Shown here: piece by piece, positions 27,835 through 39,400 of the stretch
How positions within the stretch are numbered: position 1 is the first letter of the stretch
Layout: each line of letters begins with the position of its first letter
Origin: Enoplosus armatus
Lineage: Eukaryota > Chordata > Actinopteri > Centrarchiformes > Enoplosidae
Assembly (NCBI RefSeq): GCF_043641665.1
Contig: NC_092196.1
Location: 18,081,692 to 18,145,691, forward strand
Length of the DNA: 64,000 bases
Direction: 5' to 3'
Made by a program: the position numbers and the translations under genes
Notes under the pieces: generated by a model
The model's input: only the letters and a program-made list of their open reading frames with translations
Told to the model about the DNA's origin: nothing
Databases searched by the model: none

Positions 27835-28604
27835 CTGCACAGACACAGAGGGAACGTCAATAAAAGACTGAAATTTACCGTCCATAATCCTATTGAGCAT
27901 ATTGATAGCTGGAGCTGGAGAGAAGAGAGAAGGGGAGGAACATGGAGGCACAAAAGAGGCAAAAACTGAGACCTGCAGCCACACGGACAGAAAACATGAA
28001 AAAACAACGCAAATTTAAATAAAAACTACAACTGACAAAGAAGTAGAAGTATGCACCAGGAAGCAAAGACCTCCACTACCCAAATAACCACTACAGAGAG
28101 TAAGAGACAGAGGAGAAAGATGCTCCCTCAGGGCATCCCTTCTCTCTCCACCTCCACTCTCAATGACTCCCTTGAGCTGAGAGTTAGTGTGGCTGCCAGC
28201 CTGCCTGTGGCTCCTGTTACACCCCCAACACACAAACGCACACACTCTACCCAAATCCCAAACTGCCCCCCCCCCTTCCCCTCCATCCTCTGTCGCCCTC
28301 TGTGACTGTTCGATTTCTTTGACAAAATTCCCAGAGGTAAGTCCTCTGTGACACCCGGAGCGAGAGGTGAGAGTCACTTAAAACGCGAGCCAATCAAAGA
28401 CGCCTCTGTGTATTTAACGTCCGACTTATCTCCATTCAAAAACACATGCACTCACGCAGCAACTCTCTCATGCATGAGTGTGCACGCAGGTTGACACACA
28501 CAAAAACGTCCAGGCTTCTCAGGATCTCCCGTGCACCCCCACCCCCCAACTAATGATAAGCCTAAGCACCTCTCTCGTTCAGCCTAGCGAGAAGACATCC
28601 AGCC

Positions 28605-28735
28605 GGCGCGAGTGTGTGTGTGTGTGAGTCTGAGAGTGCACGTGTGTGTTTGTACGTGTGTGTGTGTGTGTGTGAAAGAGAGAGAGAGACACACACAGAC
28701 AGAGAGAGAAAGAGAGAGAAAGAGAGAGAGGGAAA
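28605..28735. repeat. GT-rich then GA-rich low-complexity block upstream of asic2
   Basis: GTGTGTGTG runs interrupted by GAGAGTGCACG pass into a long (GA)n/(GAAA)n purine tract. Overlapping open frames here (Ser-Leu or Thr-His repeats) are artefacts of the repeat. Confidence 0.9.
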
Positions 28736-28904
28736 GCCGTTGATGATCAGAGCCGCTGGTTAGTCTCGCACGCCGGTCCAAACTCCTCCCGTTTTCCTCT
28801 GGCCAGATACATCCGCTTTCCCTCCTCTTCCCAGCTCATCTGTGGCGGCGGCGAACAACAGTGGAGCTGGGAGAGACGGGAGGCGCACACACCAACACAC
28901 ATGC

Positions 28905-29062
28905 TCGCACAGAGAGAGAGAGAGAAAGAGGGAGGGAGGGGGGAGTAAGAGAGGGAGAGAGAGTAGGGAAGACGACGCTCTCCTTGCTTGCTCTCTCCAC
29001 AGTAAAGTCTCTTATTGAATATGTTTCCTCCCTCTCCTCCTCCTCCTCCTCCTCCTCCAACA
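28905..29062. repeat. Purine tract and (TCC)n tract in the presumed asic2 promoter zone
   Basis: GAGAGAGAGAG and GGGAGGGAGG blocks at 28910-28970 are followed by a (TCC)n run at about 29028-29058 with opposite strand asymmetry. GC content rises around 28830-28900 (GGCGGCGGCG), which suggests that the promoter or a non-coding first exon of asic2 is near here. No TATA box was recognised. Confidence 0.6.
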
Positions 29063-30879
29063 CCGCCACCTTCGCTCTCATTTGTCTCTCAGCCTTTCAT
29101 ATTTCCACATCTCGTCACCGCAAACAGAGTGATGGATGGATGGATGCAAAACGGGAGGCTGTCGGAGAGACAGATAGTGGAGGGGAAAACAGTGGTGGTT
29201 GCTTGGCCGGGGAGGGGGGTGTATGTCATGGGAAGTGGAGCAGAAGTGGAGATGGAGGAGTAAAGGCGGGGAGATGTAGGTTGAAGGGAGGGACGAGGAC
29301 AAAAATAAGATAGGAAAACTAAAAAAAGAGCAAGCAAGCGAAGAAGTGTGGTCACACTGTGTGCACGCCAATGTCACACAGAGGAAAGTAATTCAGACAC
29401 ATAACGTCACATGCACAGGAGAGGGATACAGATGTAAAGGGAATAATAAGTACACAGCGTGTTTGTCATGTGAAATAAAAGACTGAAATTGTGATACTAT
29501 ATCTGTAATTTGAGGAATTTTATCTTCGCGAGTAGCGGTGTGTTCATCAATCAAGGGAGAGAGAAAACTGCCAGTATGTGAAGAGATACGAGGAGACAGG
29601 AGGGAGGAAGGAAGTGAGGGAGAAATAAAATAAGTGTGAGGGTGTTAAAAGGTGGTAAAAGAAAACAGCTTCAGTGTCTATTTGGACTAAATGTAAATAG
29701 GAAGGTTGTCAACATGATCTCTGGCAATAAATCTGAATTTCACTTCATCAGTGTCAGCTGAAAGGAACATTAAAAGCTTTGGATAATGGCAGATATGGAG
29801 AGGAATAAAACTGAACAATACTGGATTTCTGTGGCTGATATCAACACTTGCATTTGAGAGTTTTTGTTTCAACAAACAAACAGATAACCAAAAACCAAAA
29901 ATAAACCATCCATCATATACAGATGGAAACTGAATATTAAATTTTTATGAATAAAATTTACAAACTAACTAAATATATGTAGTATTCTATATAGGTGAGT
30001 ATGTATTATAGGTGAGATAAGACAATAAGACTAAAATAGCAGTAAATTAATTGGTCTGTGATGTGGGCAAGCATATATTATGAATATTCAATCACTTCTT
30101 GATTCATTGTATTGATTTTTGTCAGCAGGAAATTGTCCTAGCCCTTACTTAATCCAATAAAAAATGCCTTTTTATAACTTGATCTTATTTGCCAACAAAG
30201 GCCAAGATACAACATGTGACGAGGTCAAATCAGCCTAACGGGCTCTAGGGAGTAAGTGACAGTAAAAGTCATACAGTCGTCATTTGAACGTATCAATCAG
30301 TGTGTCAGGCCTGGTACTGACAGGATGAAGGGCTGAACTACAAAGAAATCCACCCTGCACACACACACACGTTATGTTTGCTGTATCATATTGAGATTAA
30401 CTATGATTATGTTCAAAAGAAGGTCACTAGCTGACACCACATCCATGCATTACACCTGCCTCATTTGCACATACACTAACAACAACATGCCAGTAACATG
30501 CCAGTGACATGCCATTAATCTGACATTTTTAATACGTCTCACAATTGAAACCTGGAATTAAGCAGCCAAGGTTTGTAGTGATGGCCAATTCAGGAATCAA
30601 TAATTTACTCATAGTCTGACAAACAGCCGGGCAGTAAAGGTGGGCGGCTGACATTTTAAATTCTGGTTCATTTTTAGTGAAATCTCAACATGCACTTTGT
30701 TAATTAAGTGATTAAAAAAAAATGCGCTGCCCACATGAAACAGTCCTAAAAGTACACTTTCTAAGATAAAAAAAAAACTGTCACTATCTGAGTTTGAGGA
30801 GAGTTTAATTATGTCATGTTACATGAACTGAAATGTGAAAATATAATAACACTGACATATGAGCTGAATAAAGATTTAA

Positions 30880-31183
30880 CCAGTAGTTCACGTAACCAAG
30901 TACATTTACGAGTAACCACATTACTGTACAAATTCGAGGTACTTGTACTTGTATACTTGAGTATTTCCATTGTATGTAACTTTATACTTCTACTCAACCA
31001 AATCAATTCCAAAAGAGGAAAATGCTGTACTTTTTAGTCAACTTTAGTCTGACAGCTTTGCTAACCAAATACTGATACATGCAGATTACTTCCTGTGCAG
31101 CGGCCATTTTTCTGCATAATGAGTACTTTTACTTTTGATACTTTTAAGTACATTAATGGATCTGAATACTTCCCCCACCGCTG
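30880..31183 (+). mobile_element. hAT-like non-autonomous element, 304 bp copy
   Basis: It starts CAGTAGTTCACGTAACCAAG and ends TACTTCCCCCACCGCTG, imperfect inverted termini of the CAGTG...CACTG type. Internal AAGTACATTTACGAGTAAC, GAGGTACTTGTACTTG and GAGTACTTTTACTTTTGATAC are hallmarks of a MITE-like family I recognise as abundant in teleosts. Further copies are at 47680-48129 and 60875-61632. Assignment to hAT rests only on the CAGNG-type termini. Confidence 0.7.
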
Positions 31184-31494
31184 GATTTAACTGTAGTACT
31201 CGATATTAAATCAGTATCGTCAGTCATTAAACATGAGGTTAATTCTTTCAACAAGCTTTAGCTACTTATTAGCTAACCGTTCCTTGCTGAACGCCATGTT
31301 AACGGTAATTTATGCTAATTTTCAGACAGTTAGCTAGCTAGGTAGCACGTTAATACGTAGTTAGCTAGCGAAATACACTTGTTTGTTCGGTATACAAAGA
31401 TTGCATTTTATGTGTTTTATGAGTAAAAGTCAAATAAAAGTGAATTTCTGCTTCATATCCGTCGAAACATCCGCGTTAAGTGTTTGTTTTGATC

Positions 31495-31720
31495 ATTAGC
31501 TCACCTGTCGCCTTCGCCAACCTCGTGGTTCTGCAGCAAATTGGTGCCGGCGGAGCTCCCTGTTGTAATCTCATCTATATACTAAATTCATCCTTCAGCC
31601 GTGTGCCATCCTGTTTGTAACGGTGCATTGGAAATAAGTCAAAGAGACGAAACTGTGGCGTTTTGTCGACAACCGCCGCCAGACGGCGCTGCGCGGTAAA
31701 ATGGCGGAGGCGTAGATTCA
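31495..31720 (-). promoter_or_regulatory. Orphan CpG-rich promoter-like patch with a donor site
   Basis: A local cluster of CpG (GTCGCCTTCGCCAACC, GGTGCCGGCGGAGC, GTCGACAACCGCC, ACGGCGCTGCGCGG) stands out from AT-rich flanks. It contains AAAATGGCGGAGGCG, a good match to the YY1 consensus AAnATGGCGGC used by housekeeping promoters. On the minus strand the patch ends in GGCGACAG followed by GTGAGC (exon end near 31508), a strong donor. This looks like a non-coding first exon about 100-200 nt long. The minus-strand transcript could splice into asic2 as an alternative 5' exon or be a lncRNA. The only plus-strand ORF at the ATG is MAEA followed by a stop. Confidence 0.4.
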
Positions 31721-31816
31721 CTGCTGCAAAGTGTTTTTGTAGCCAAGAACATCACAACTACACTACATTTGTTTTGGACGTCCAGAAGTCAGTAAGCCTT
31801 TACTGTCAGTATTCTT

Positions 31817-31850
<34 letters not shown>
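31817..31850. repeat. (AC)n(AT)n compound microsatellite
   Basis: Six AC units pass directly into about eleven AT units. Confidence 0.95.
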
Positions 31851-31944
31851 GTATAAGAGACTGTGTTATATATATCCATCACGTTGCACTTTCAGACTAA
31901 ACACAGAAACCCACATTTATTAAAAGTTAAGAATGAGTATTTTA

Positions 31945-32190
31945 TTTGAATTTTTCTGTCCGACACACACGGGAGGCTGCACCCACACACACTGTCAGTC
32001 GATCACAGTCTTTCTCCCAAGTGAAATTTGCTGTGGTCTCCGACAGCTGCAGGGTTTGCTGGTTTCTTAACAACTTAATTAAGCAAATCTCCCCTTTTTC
32101 CACTGAGGTAATGAGCGTAGTTTTACAGGGATTAAACAGTCTCCAGAGTTGAAAATATGGCATTTTGCTTCAGCAATCTTATCTGTCTTT
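31945..32190. other. Possible conserved non-coding stretch
   Basis: It is non-repetitive and contains TTAACAACTTAATTAAGCAA (paired homeodomain-type TAATTA core) next to CTGAGGTAATGAGCG. It has no supported reading frame. The functional call is inference only. Confidence 0.22.
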
Positions 32191-32473
32191 TTTTTTTTCT
32201 TTTCATCCAGCCAATTTTACATCCACAGGATTATTAAAGACAGGAGCCTTGTTAGGCTCTTACCATACTCCTCTCCTTTTAATTTGCAAGGTATTAATGC
32301 TAAAACGTTTAGTGCAACATTCTGAAATATGAGTCTGAGTTTATTCTCTGTCACTGTGTAACGGCATACATTTGCCTTCTTGACTTGGATTAACATTGAC
32401 AGCAGATGTTCCTTCACACAGCTGAGGTGTCAAAGCAAATGTAAACATGCAGATGAGTGACAAATTAAAGGAA

Positions 32474-32492
32474 CCCCCCCCCCCCCCCCCCC
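32474..32492. repeat. Poly(C) tract
   Basis: A run of nineteen C, prone to length error in sequencing. Confidence 0.9.
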
Positions 32493-32894
32493 AAAGAAGT
32501 GTCTTAGTGAGCTCACTGGGGGGCTACCAGAGCCACGATCTTGACATGGATCCTCCAAGTGAACATCATTCCTGCATAAAATATTCCCACATTTGGTGTT
32601 TAGGTGATGGTGCTGTGCTGGGACAGAGAGGGGAGATGGAGAGGGAGGTGGAATACATCAAGTTTGAGTGTCACAGTTTAGGCCTCAGTAATTGCTGAGC
32701 CATGAAAAAGCCCTCCAGAGTTTAATGGACCTGCACAGTTTTGAACTTGATGCTCTGATACACGACATAAAGCTGGTCTTTCAGCGGCAGACTGGAGATT
32801 AGACCTGGGCTCGTTCCAATCACCTGGAAGGTGATCTCTGTTAACTAGCACGTCATCCTCGGAAGCTCGGCAGCTAGCTGCAGCACGCCAGCTT

Positions 32895-33118
32895 CCAGCT
32901 TTCACATGTCACAATCCTGCAACGGGCACGTCTAACATGTCGCTCTGATGAGTGTTCGGTCGGGTGGAGATCTGGTGACTGTGAAGGCCACAGCAAATTA
33001 TTCACGTCATTTTCATACTCATCAAACGGTTCAACGACTCCTCCTGAACCGTACGGAAGCATCTGCATTGGATATGTTTCTCTGCCAATTCTTTTCAGGG
33101 TTCTGCTTGTGTCACCCA
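32895..33118 (-). mobile_element. Decayed Tc1/mariner-like transposase fragment
   Basis: On the minus strand, 32990-32952 encodes WPSQSPDLHPTEH. This is close to the WPxxSPDLNPIEH block that carries the catalytic glutamate of Tc1-type DDE transposases; that glutamate is retained. Upstream residues (EPFDEYENDVNNLL) fit the family's preceding segment. No start, helix-turn-helix or other DD residues remain, and no terminal inverted repeats were found. It is a dead fragment. Confidence 0.65.

Positions 33119-33122
<4 letters not shown>

Positions 33123-33152
<30 letters not shown>
33123..33152. repeat. (TA)n microsatellite
   Basis: Fifteen TA units directly beside the Tc1-like fragment. Such elements insert at TA. 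Confidence 0.95.
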
Positions 33153-33155
<3 letters not shown>

Positions 33156-34049
33156 TATAATATATACATAGAATGCATTAAGGACACTACTGTGCAATGC
33201 TGTATTGAAAACCTCTTAAATCTAAAATCATTTTCACTATTTGTTTCATGTTTCTTTTAATTTTGAGGTTCAAAGGTCTCAATGAATGAAACAGCAGTTG
33301 ACAACAACAATATTACTTCATGGTCCATTTAGTAGCTGTTCTGGTGCTTTCAATCATATCACATGATCTTTATCAGCAGTAGCTGGTAAATGGGCCTTCA
33401 AGTTAAATAGTTTTGTGTTGTTTCTAAAGTCAAGAACGACCTCTGAAACGACACGCAGATGAGACGCCACTCAAGTGCTCTGAATTCAATGAGCATCATG
33501 TGATATGACCGAAAGCTCCAGGTGAGATGGTTTTGTCAGCCAATATTACAAACTTTCATGGTTAAACTTTCACTTTTGGACCCATTTCTCAGATATTTAC
33601 ATATTTGGCAGAACTTAATACAGTTATATTGCACGTCACCTGTTGGCATTAGTGTGAATAACTTGTTTATTAGTGTCGGTTTTTATGCTGCTTTGCCTCC
33701 TTAGCTTCTATTGTGCCAAAATAAAAGCATGTTTGAGTCTTTTACCATGAAGTTAGATTGGCATCAACCACTACACTAGAGGCTGAACTTGGTAAAAAAA
33801 AAAGATGATGCTGGATATTTCAGGCCTCTCTATCCAAATCTCTGAGAGTTAGCGGTACTTTACATCAGAGATGAGAAAGTTCTCTTTCCTCGTGGGACAT
33901 CTAAACCCAAATAAACCACACATAAGAATCCTTTTTTTTTTTGCATTTATTTGGGCCAGTAGGCACTTCTTATACTATATGCACGACGAGACTGAAAGAG
34001 TAATTACACTTTCTGACTATTTTAATGGATGGTGAAAGATAATAAGCTC

Positions 34050-34400
34050 TTACCAGGAGATAATTAGGAAGTGTAAGTACCAGAGTTGCTGAGACTGGCC
34101 ACGGTTGATTGTTACCTCTGGCGAGAGGCGATTGACGTTGAAGGGCAAATTATTCCAAGACTGTGAGCAACAGCGGCAGACTTGCTGGAACCGAGCCCCC
34201 CCCACCCCTCTCCCTCTTTGTAAAGGTCTTAATTGGTGGATGTGCAGATAAGGGAAGGAGGAACCCCTCTGCACATACACATAAAGATAGACGGTTTCAA
34301 AGAGGCTTGTTCTGGTCAAATTAAGTTTCCCTCCAATTAAGAGTTTTATCATCAGGGCTCTTAATGGGTTGTTGGATGCCTGTTCGCTCTCATAAGCTCA
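34050..34400. other. Possible conserved non-coding stretch
   Basis: Balanced composition without repeats, with blocks such as GGAGATAATTAGGAAG, GGCAAATTATTCCAAGACTG and GTCTTAATTGGTGGATG. No exon is supported. A conserved regulatory element is plausible from appearance only. Confidence 0.22.
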
Positions 34401-36474
34401 TGAACTTGACTAATGATGTCCACTAGGACCTGAGCTGCCAACAAGGGTGTTGAATGCTACCCCCTGCTGGTATTAAGACTACTGTAACATGCACTACGTA
34501 CATGCACTAATACGCTGCAGTGGCTCCAAACTTTACTTGTAACCTTTCATCACAGGTGATGGCGTGAGTGAATTAAAGAGACAGTATCAGTATTTCAAGA
34601 CAATTTAGAAACAAATTTAACATAATTTTGTGTAACATTAATATTTATCCTTTTAATTATCTAGTGCAGCGGCTCCCTCTCCCTCCACTCTGAAGTAAAA
34701 ATAATCAATGTGAGATTCTGACTTTTGGCTAAACACCCACAAATCAAGGTTGGTCTACCCAAAATGACAAAAAAAAAAAGCAAATCTACATGCAGTTATT
34801 TTTGGATTTGAGATTGTCGTTTGAGATTTCTGCCACCACCACCGACACAATGGAGGTTTGTGCTGCTTAAAACATAAAATAAAAAAAACCTACGTTTAAA
34901 AAATTCAACAGCAACATGTCTCTCTAGAAACACTGCCCCAGTTACTCTGGATAATCCACTGAACACACTGTCAACACTTCTCATTTATCTGCAGTATAAA
35001 AGTAGCTTCACTGAAAACACAGTGAAGGGTGTGGATTATCCACAGTAACCAGGATACTGTCATGTTGCTGCTGAACTGTTTTAATGTCATTTCCCGGTGA
35101 TTTGAGCACCGCAGATTAAGTTGAGAGACTCAAAACATGGACAAATAAAACCAAAACAGTCTGCAAGGCTAGATATCACCAGGGCTGAGAGAGAAACCCG
35201 GGTGAACTGTCCCTTTAAGTGTCTTAAATGCCACATTGAGTTCACAATGATGGACTCGTAGCCCGTTTTATAAACTTCCCCGTTTTGGGAGCATAACAAG
35301 GCTATGATTCCCACACTGTTCTCCCCAAATGGATGTAAACGCGACCGTGTTTAAGCTGAACGTCAGCCCTCGTAGCCATTGTTCAGTATCATTTAAGATC
35401 AAACGTGCAGGAGTGAAATGTGCCACCGTCTGCACACGTACAGACTGCACTGTAAACCCAACTTATAACAGCCAAACAGCAAAAAGCATTTGGGATGACA
35501 GAAAAGGCGACCTATTTCATCATCCCCATTCTCCCTCTTTTGAACATAAACCAGGCAATTTAAGCAGCTGCATTATACAGAAAATGACAAAGAGGCAGAG
35601 GATTAACCTGAATCTGTTACAGGGAGGCAGGGTAGTGGAGGAGTCTGGATCTGGGGCTCAGATCCTGTTGGGAAAGCCTCCATAAGAGCCTGTTAGTCAC
35701 AGTGCGACTCCACCCTGATGCTCTGGCTCTCTGCAGACAGGGCTGAGTAAACACTTTTTGGTCAGGGAAAACCACATGGGACCATGAAACTACTTCCCTG
35801 CAATCCCTGCCCCGAAAACCTCTGGCACACCTCTTAATGCATGGTAAGCAAGCCCGGGTCGCAGTTCATCCACTCCACTCTGCGGCTCACAGAAAGAGAC
35901 ACGGCTGAAAATGGAGGGCAAGACAAAAACTAACAGGGAAATGCAGCAGACAAAGAAGCCTCACCTCGCTCTCATTTAGCATAATTAGAAATTCAATGCT
36001 GTGTAGATTAGTCCTCCATTTCAAGGTCACTGAAGCAAAGCGCAACAATGGATAAGAATGAAAGAAAAGTCAGGGGATTGCATCCTTAATACACACACAC
36101 ACACACTAGACTAATTACAGTCTATAATATAAGACGTGACGCTGAAATCAAGCACAGCTGATTTTTAGAGCTTTGTAATTAATTGATGAGCATGTGTCGG
36201 CTTCGAGTGACTGCTTCTTATAACACATCAATCATCAGCGATGCGTAGCAATGACACAGTAACGGCAAATGAACTCTATTCTCTGTGGTATTTATGAACT
36301 GGATATCGAACACAGGTTTTACAACAAGTTCTTCAGTGGTCAGAGAGTTGTGATTTTAAAGAGGTGATGTGAGGAAAACAAAAAAAGGATAACATCTTTA
36401 GTGTCAGCCAGCCGTGAAATAACCGAGGCCAGTGGGGGCAGTCTGTACAGAGGGTTTGCTGATGTAACGTTACA

Positions 36475-39400
36475 TCAAAAGCTGTAGGTGTCCTCAGGTA
36501 ACGCTCCCAGGAGTTCATCCAGGTCGTCATCTGCGCAACAGACAGACACAGAAACATTAAAAAAAAAACAGTGTGCAACTCACTCAATTCAACTGACAAA
36601 ACCTGTCGAGAATTCGTTTTGCAAAGTAAAAAAGTGATTCATTTATTTTCATGGAAATAAATGATCCCAACAGTTTGTTATGGGACAGTAGACAGCACAG
36701 AGGCCTCAACCATTCGGCTGTTTGTTGACAGAATAAAAGGTACTTTCGAGCCGTGTGTTTATCTGAACAACGCTCGATCACTCATACGACTGATCAACTT
36801 CACCATGGACTGCAAAAATATTACACTTACGTTCAGAAAGCTAATCAGCTCTCGTTTAGAAGATCAATTGACACTTAAGTTGTAAGAAGTCTACGGGCTG
36901 GCTTTCTGCCCGAAAACGCTGTCATGTTTATTAAAGACCAAGAACTAAATAGTTGGATGGATGAAAAATGGTTGGAATATATGAGCACTGAAGGACTGAT
37001 GGAAAGATTATATTTGTTGTAGCCATTTCTCTATTGTGGCTAAAAATGCTGAACCTGGCTCGTCTTTATGTTTCATACCATTACTCCATGAAAAGTAATG
37101 AGTTGGCGGCTGATCAGACTAATTCAGGCTCTGCTGCATCTATTTTTGTGATGTTTTACTGACTGAATAAGAAAAACAAACAAAAAAACAAACCTTAATC
37201 AAAATGAAAACACTGGTTAGCTGCAGCTCCAGTGCAGAACAATGCAATCAGGAGCCTCTTTGTTTTGCTGACGTTAGACTGGGTTCAGGTCAGCGAGCCA
37301 AATGTTAATGTCTCCAAACAGTGCTGCTGCTTTTATTCAGCAAATCTTCATTTTACTGGAGTCTGACACTCTGCAAACCCAGGATGTGACTGGAATTAAT
37401 CTTTCTCTCTCATCACAAGTGTTATTACATACGAGGGGTCCCACCTGCATCCCAGCCTCCTGAGTCATGCGGTGCTGGGTTCCCTCCAGGCTCTTGGGAG
37501 CCTCTGCTGGAGCCGGCTCTGGTGTCCGCTGGGGTTTGAGGGTCTTTGCCTCCCTCTGAGCATTTTCCCCCCTCTTGTCCCTCGTCATCCTCCTCCTCAA
37601 ACACCAGGTGCATCCGAGACACGGGCTCCCGGAGGACGCCACGAGACCGAGCGGGTGACGCCAACGTCGGCTCCTGGATAGAAAGAAAGAGTTTTGAGGG
37701 GACAGCTGACAGGTTGACAGAGCAGATTTAGTATTTGTTGGAACTGTGCTATTCTTATTTCCAGCTGACGGTCGTGCTGCTCACCAGGACGAGCGGAGGG
37801 AGCTGAGTGGAGGACATACTGACCCCATCAGGGGCGTAGATCCTCAGCAGGTTGTTGGGGGTCACGTTCAGGTAATGGTTACGATGGGAGGGTGAAAACA
37901 CACCCACCTGTCCAACGAGTGAGCACAGACGGAGGACAAACACCATAAATGGGTCAGAAACCACTAAACGTTTAGGTGAAGCTCAAACACTAAACTGCGG
38001 CTTCCATCACGGGTGAAATTAAAGTTTAAAGAAATGGCAGCGGCGAGTTTTACCTGTTTGAGCAGCAGAACAGCTCCGACCTTCAGCTCCTCCTCTCTGT
38101 CCTCGAGGAGACGCCGATGTACTGTCCCCTGAATCTCCCCTTCAGTCGAAAACATTATGAGCAGAACAATGAGAGAAATTAGCAGGAGGTCATTTAAAAA
38201 CAAGCAATAGTTGCAAGATGTTACAGCTGACGGTGTTATTGCATTTTTAAATTAAACTCCACCTACAATAGTATATGTCAATAATGGAGAAACATAACAT
38301 AGCATTAAAATAAACAACATGAACCCCTTTATCCTCTTCAAATCTAGACTCTCCCTTTAAAAGAGTACTCCACCGGTTTAGCATTGCACTCCCAAAATTG
38401 ATGCAGCAGAACCAGAGGTGTGTAGGCTTGCATTGCCGTCTCTGTGAGGATGAATTTCAGTTTTAAACCATCGTAGTGAGGACATTTCTGCATCATGAGG
38501 ACATTCGCCGGTCCTCACTACTTCAAAAGGACTGTTTGAAGGTTAAGACTTGGTTTTAAGGTTAAGGTAGGAATGCGGTTAGGCATTTAGCTCTGGTGGT
38601 TAGGGGCTGGGGAATGCAATACGTCACAAGCATAGAGAGACAAATGTGTGTGTCTGTACTCTATATAATACCAGAAAATAGTGACAAATGTGCACAACTT
38701 TCCCAAAGCCCAAGATGACACCTTCAAATTGCTTATTTTAAAAAGGAAAATAAAAAATTCTCACATTTAAGAAGCAGGAAGCAGAAAATGTTCAGTATTT
38801 GCACTTGATAAATAACTTAAAGCATTCATTTTCCCTCCGGTGGATTAATCTTTTCAACACTACTGCGTACTGTAGTCACCAACAGGCTGACAGCAGCGTC
38901 TGCTGGAGAGAAAGCTGCAAACCTTTCAGCAGGTGGGAGGCACATTACTGACAGAACGTTCCCTGGTGGTGTCAGAAGCACTTAATACCCACCCACTGCT
39001 GATGCCAATCTACTGCAATTGAATCACTAATAAGCACTTAAGTCCGGTGTTGAGTACAACATCCACTCCTGAGTGTTAACAATCAGTGCACCTCATGTGG
39101 CTGCTCTCTGGGGGCCATGGCAACCGGCTCAGCTTGGAGGTGGATCAGACAAAAAGGTGATGGGAACTGCACTGAGTGTATCCAGATTAAAATTTGATAT
39201 TAAAATTTGCCCTAATATACATGTATGTGTGTGTTTGTGTGTGTGTAATCAAGCATGTTACTGCGACTCTGACCTCTGACCTCGCACCATGTGGAGCTCA
39301 ATCAGGCGAGTTGTCAGTGAGCAAATGTCAAATGTGAAGCAAACAGCTTAAAGCTCCCCGACACTCTCTCTTTTATTCACCATCATTTCACACTCTTCTT

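Larger units (their letters stand above)
29300..36474. other. Intergenic region between asic2 and hrob
   Basis: No protein-coding exon could be supported in these 7.2 kb. Contents listed separately are a hAT-like element, a promoter-like patch, TA and poly(C) tracts, a decayed Tc1-type transposase fragment and two possible conserved non-coding stretches. The rest is AT-rich DNA with no visible structure. Confidence 0.7.

Noticed and set aside
27858..29490. Identical 17-mer AATAAAAGACTGAAATT near 27858 and 29474
   Set aside because: Flanks do not match; could be a chance or tiny duplication and no function can be argued.
31698..31715. ATGGCGGAGGCGTAG as a possible coding start
   Set aside because: The frame stops after four codons; the string is better read as a YY1-type promoter motif.
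35329..35685. 118-codon plus-strand open frame
   Set aside because: No domain, no splice partners and no start context; judged fortuitous.
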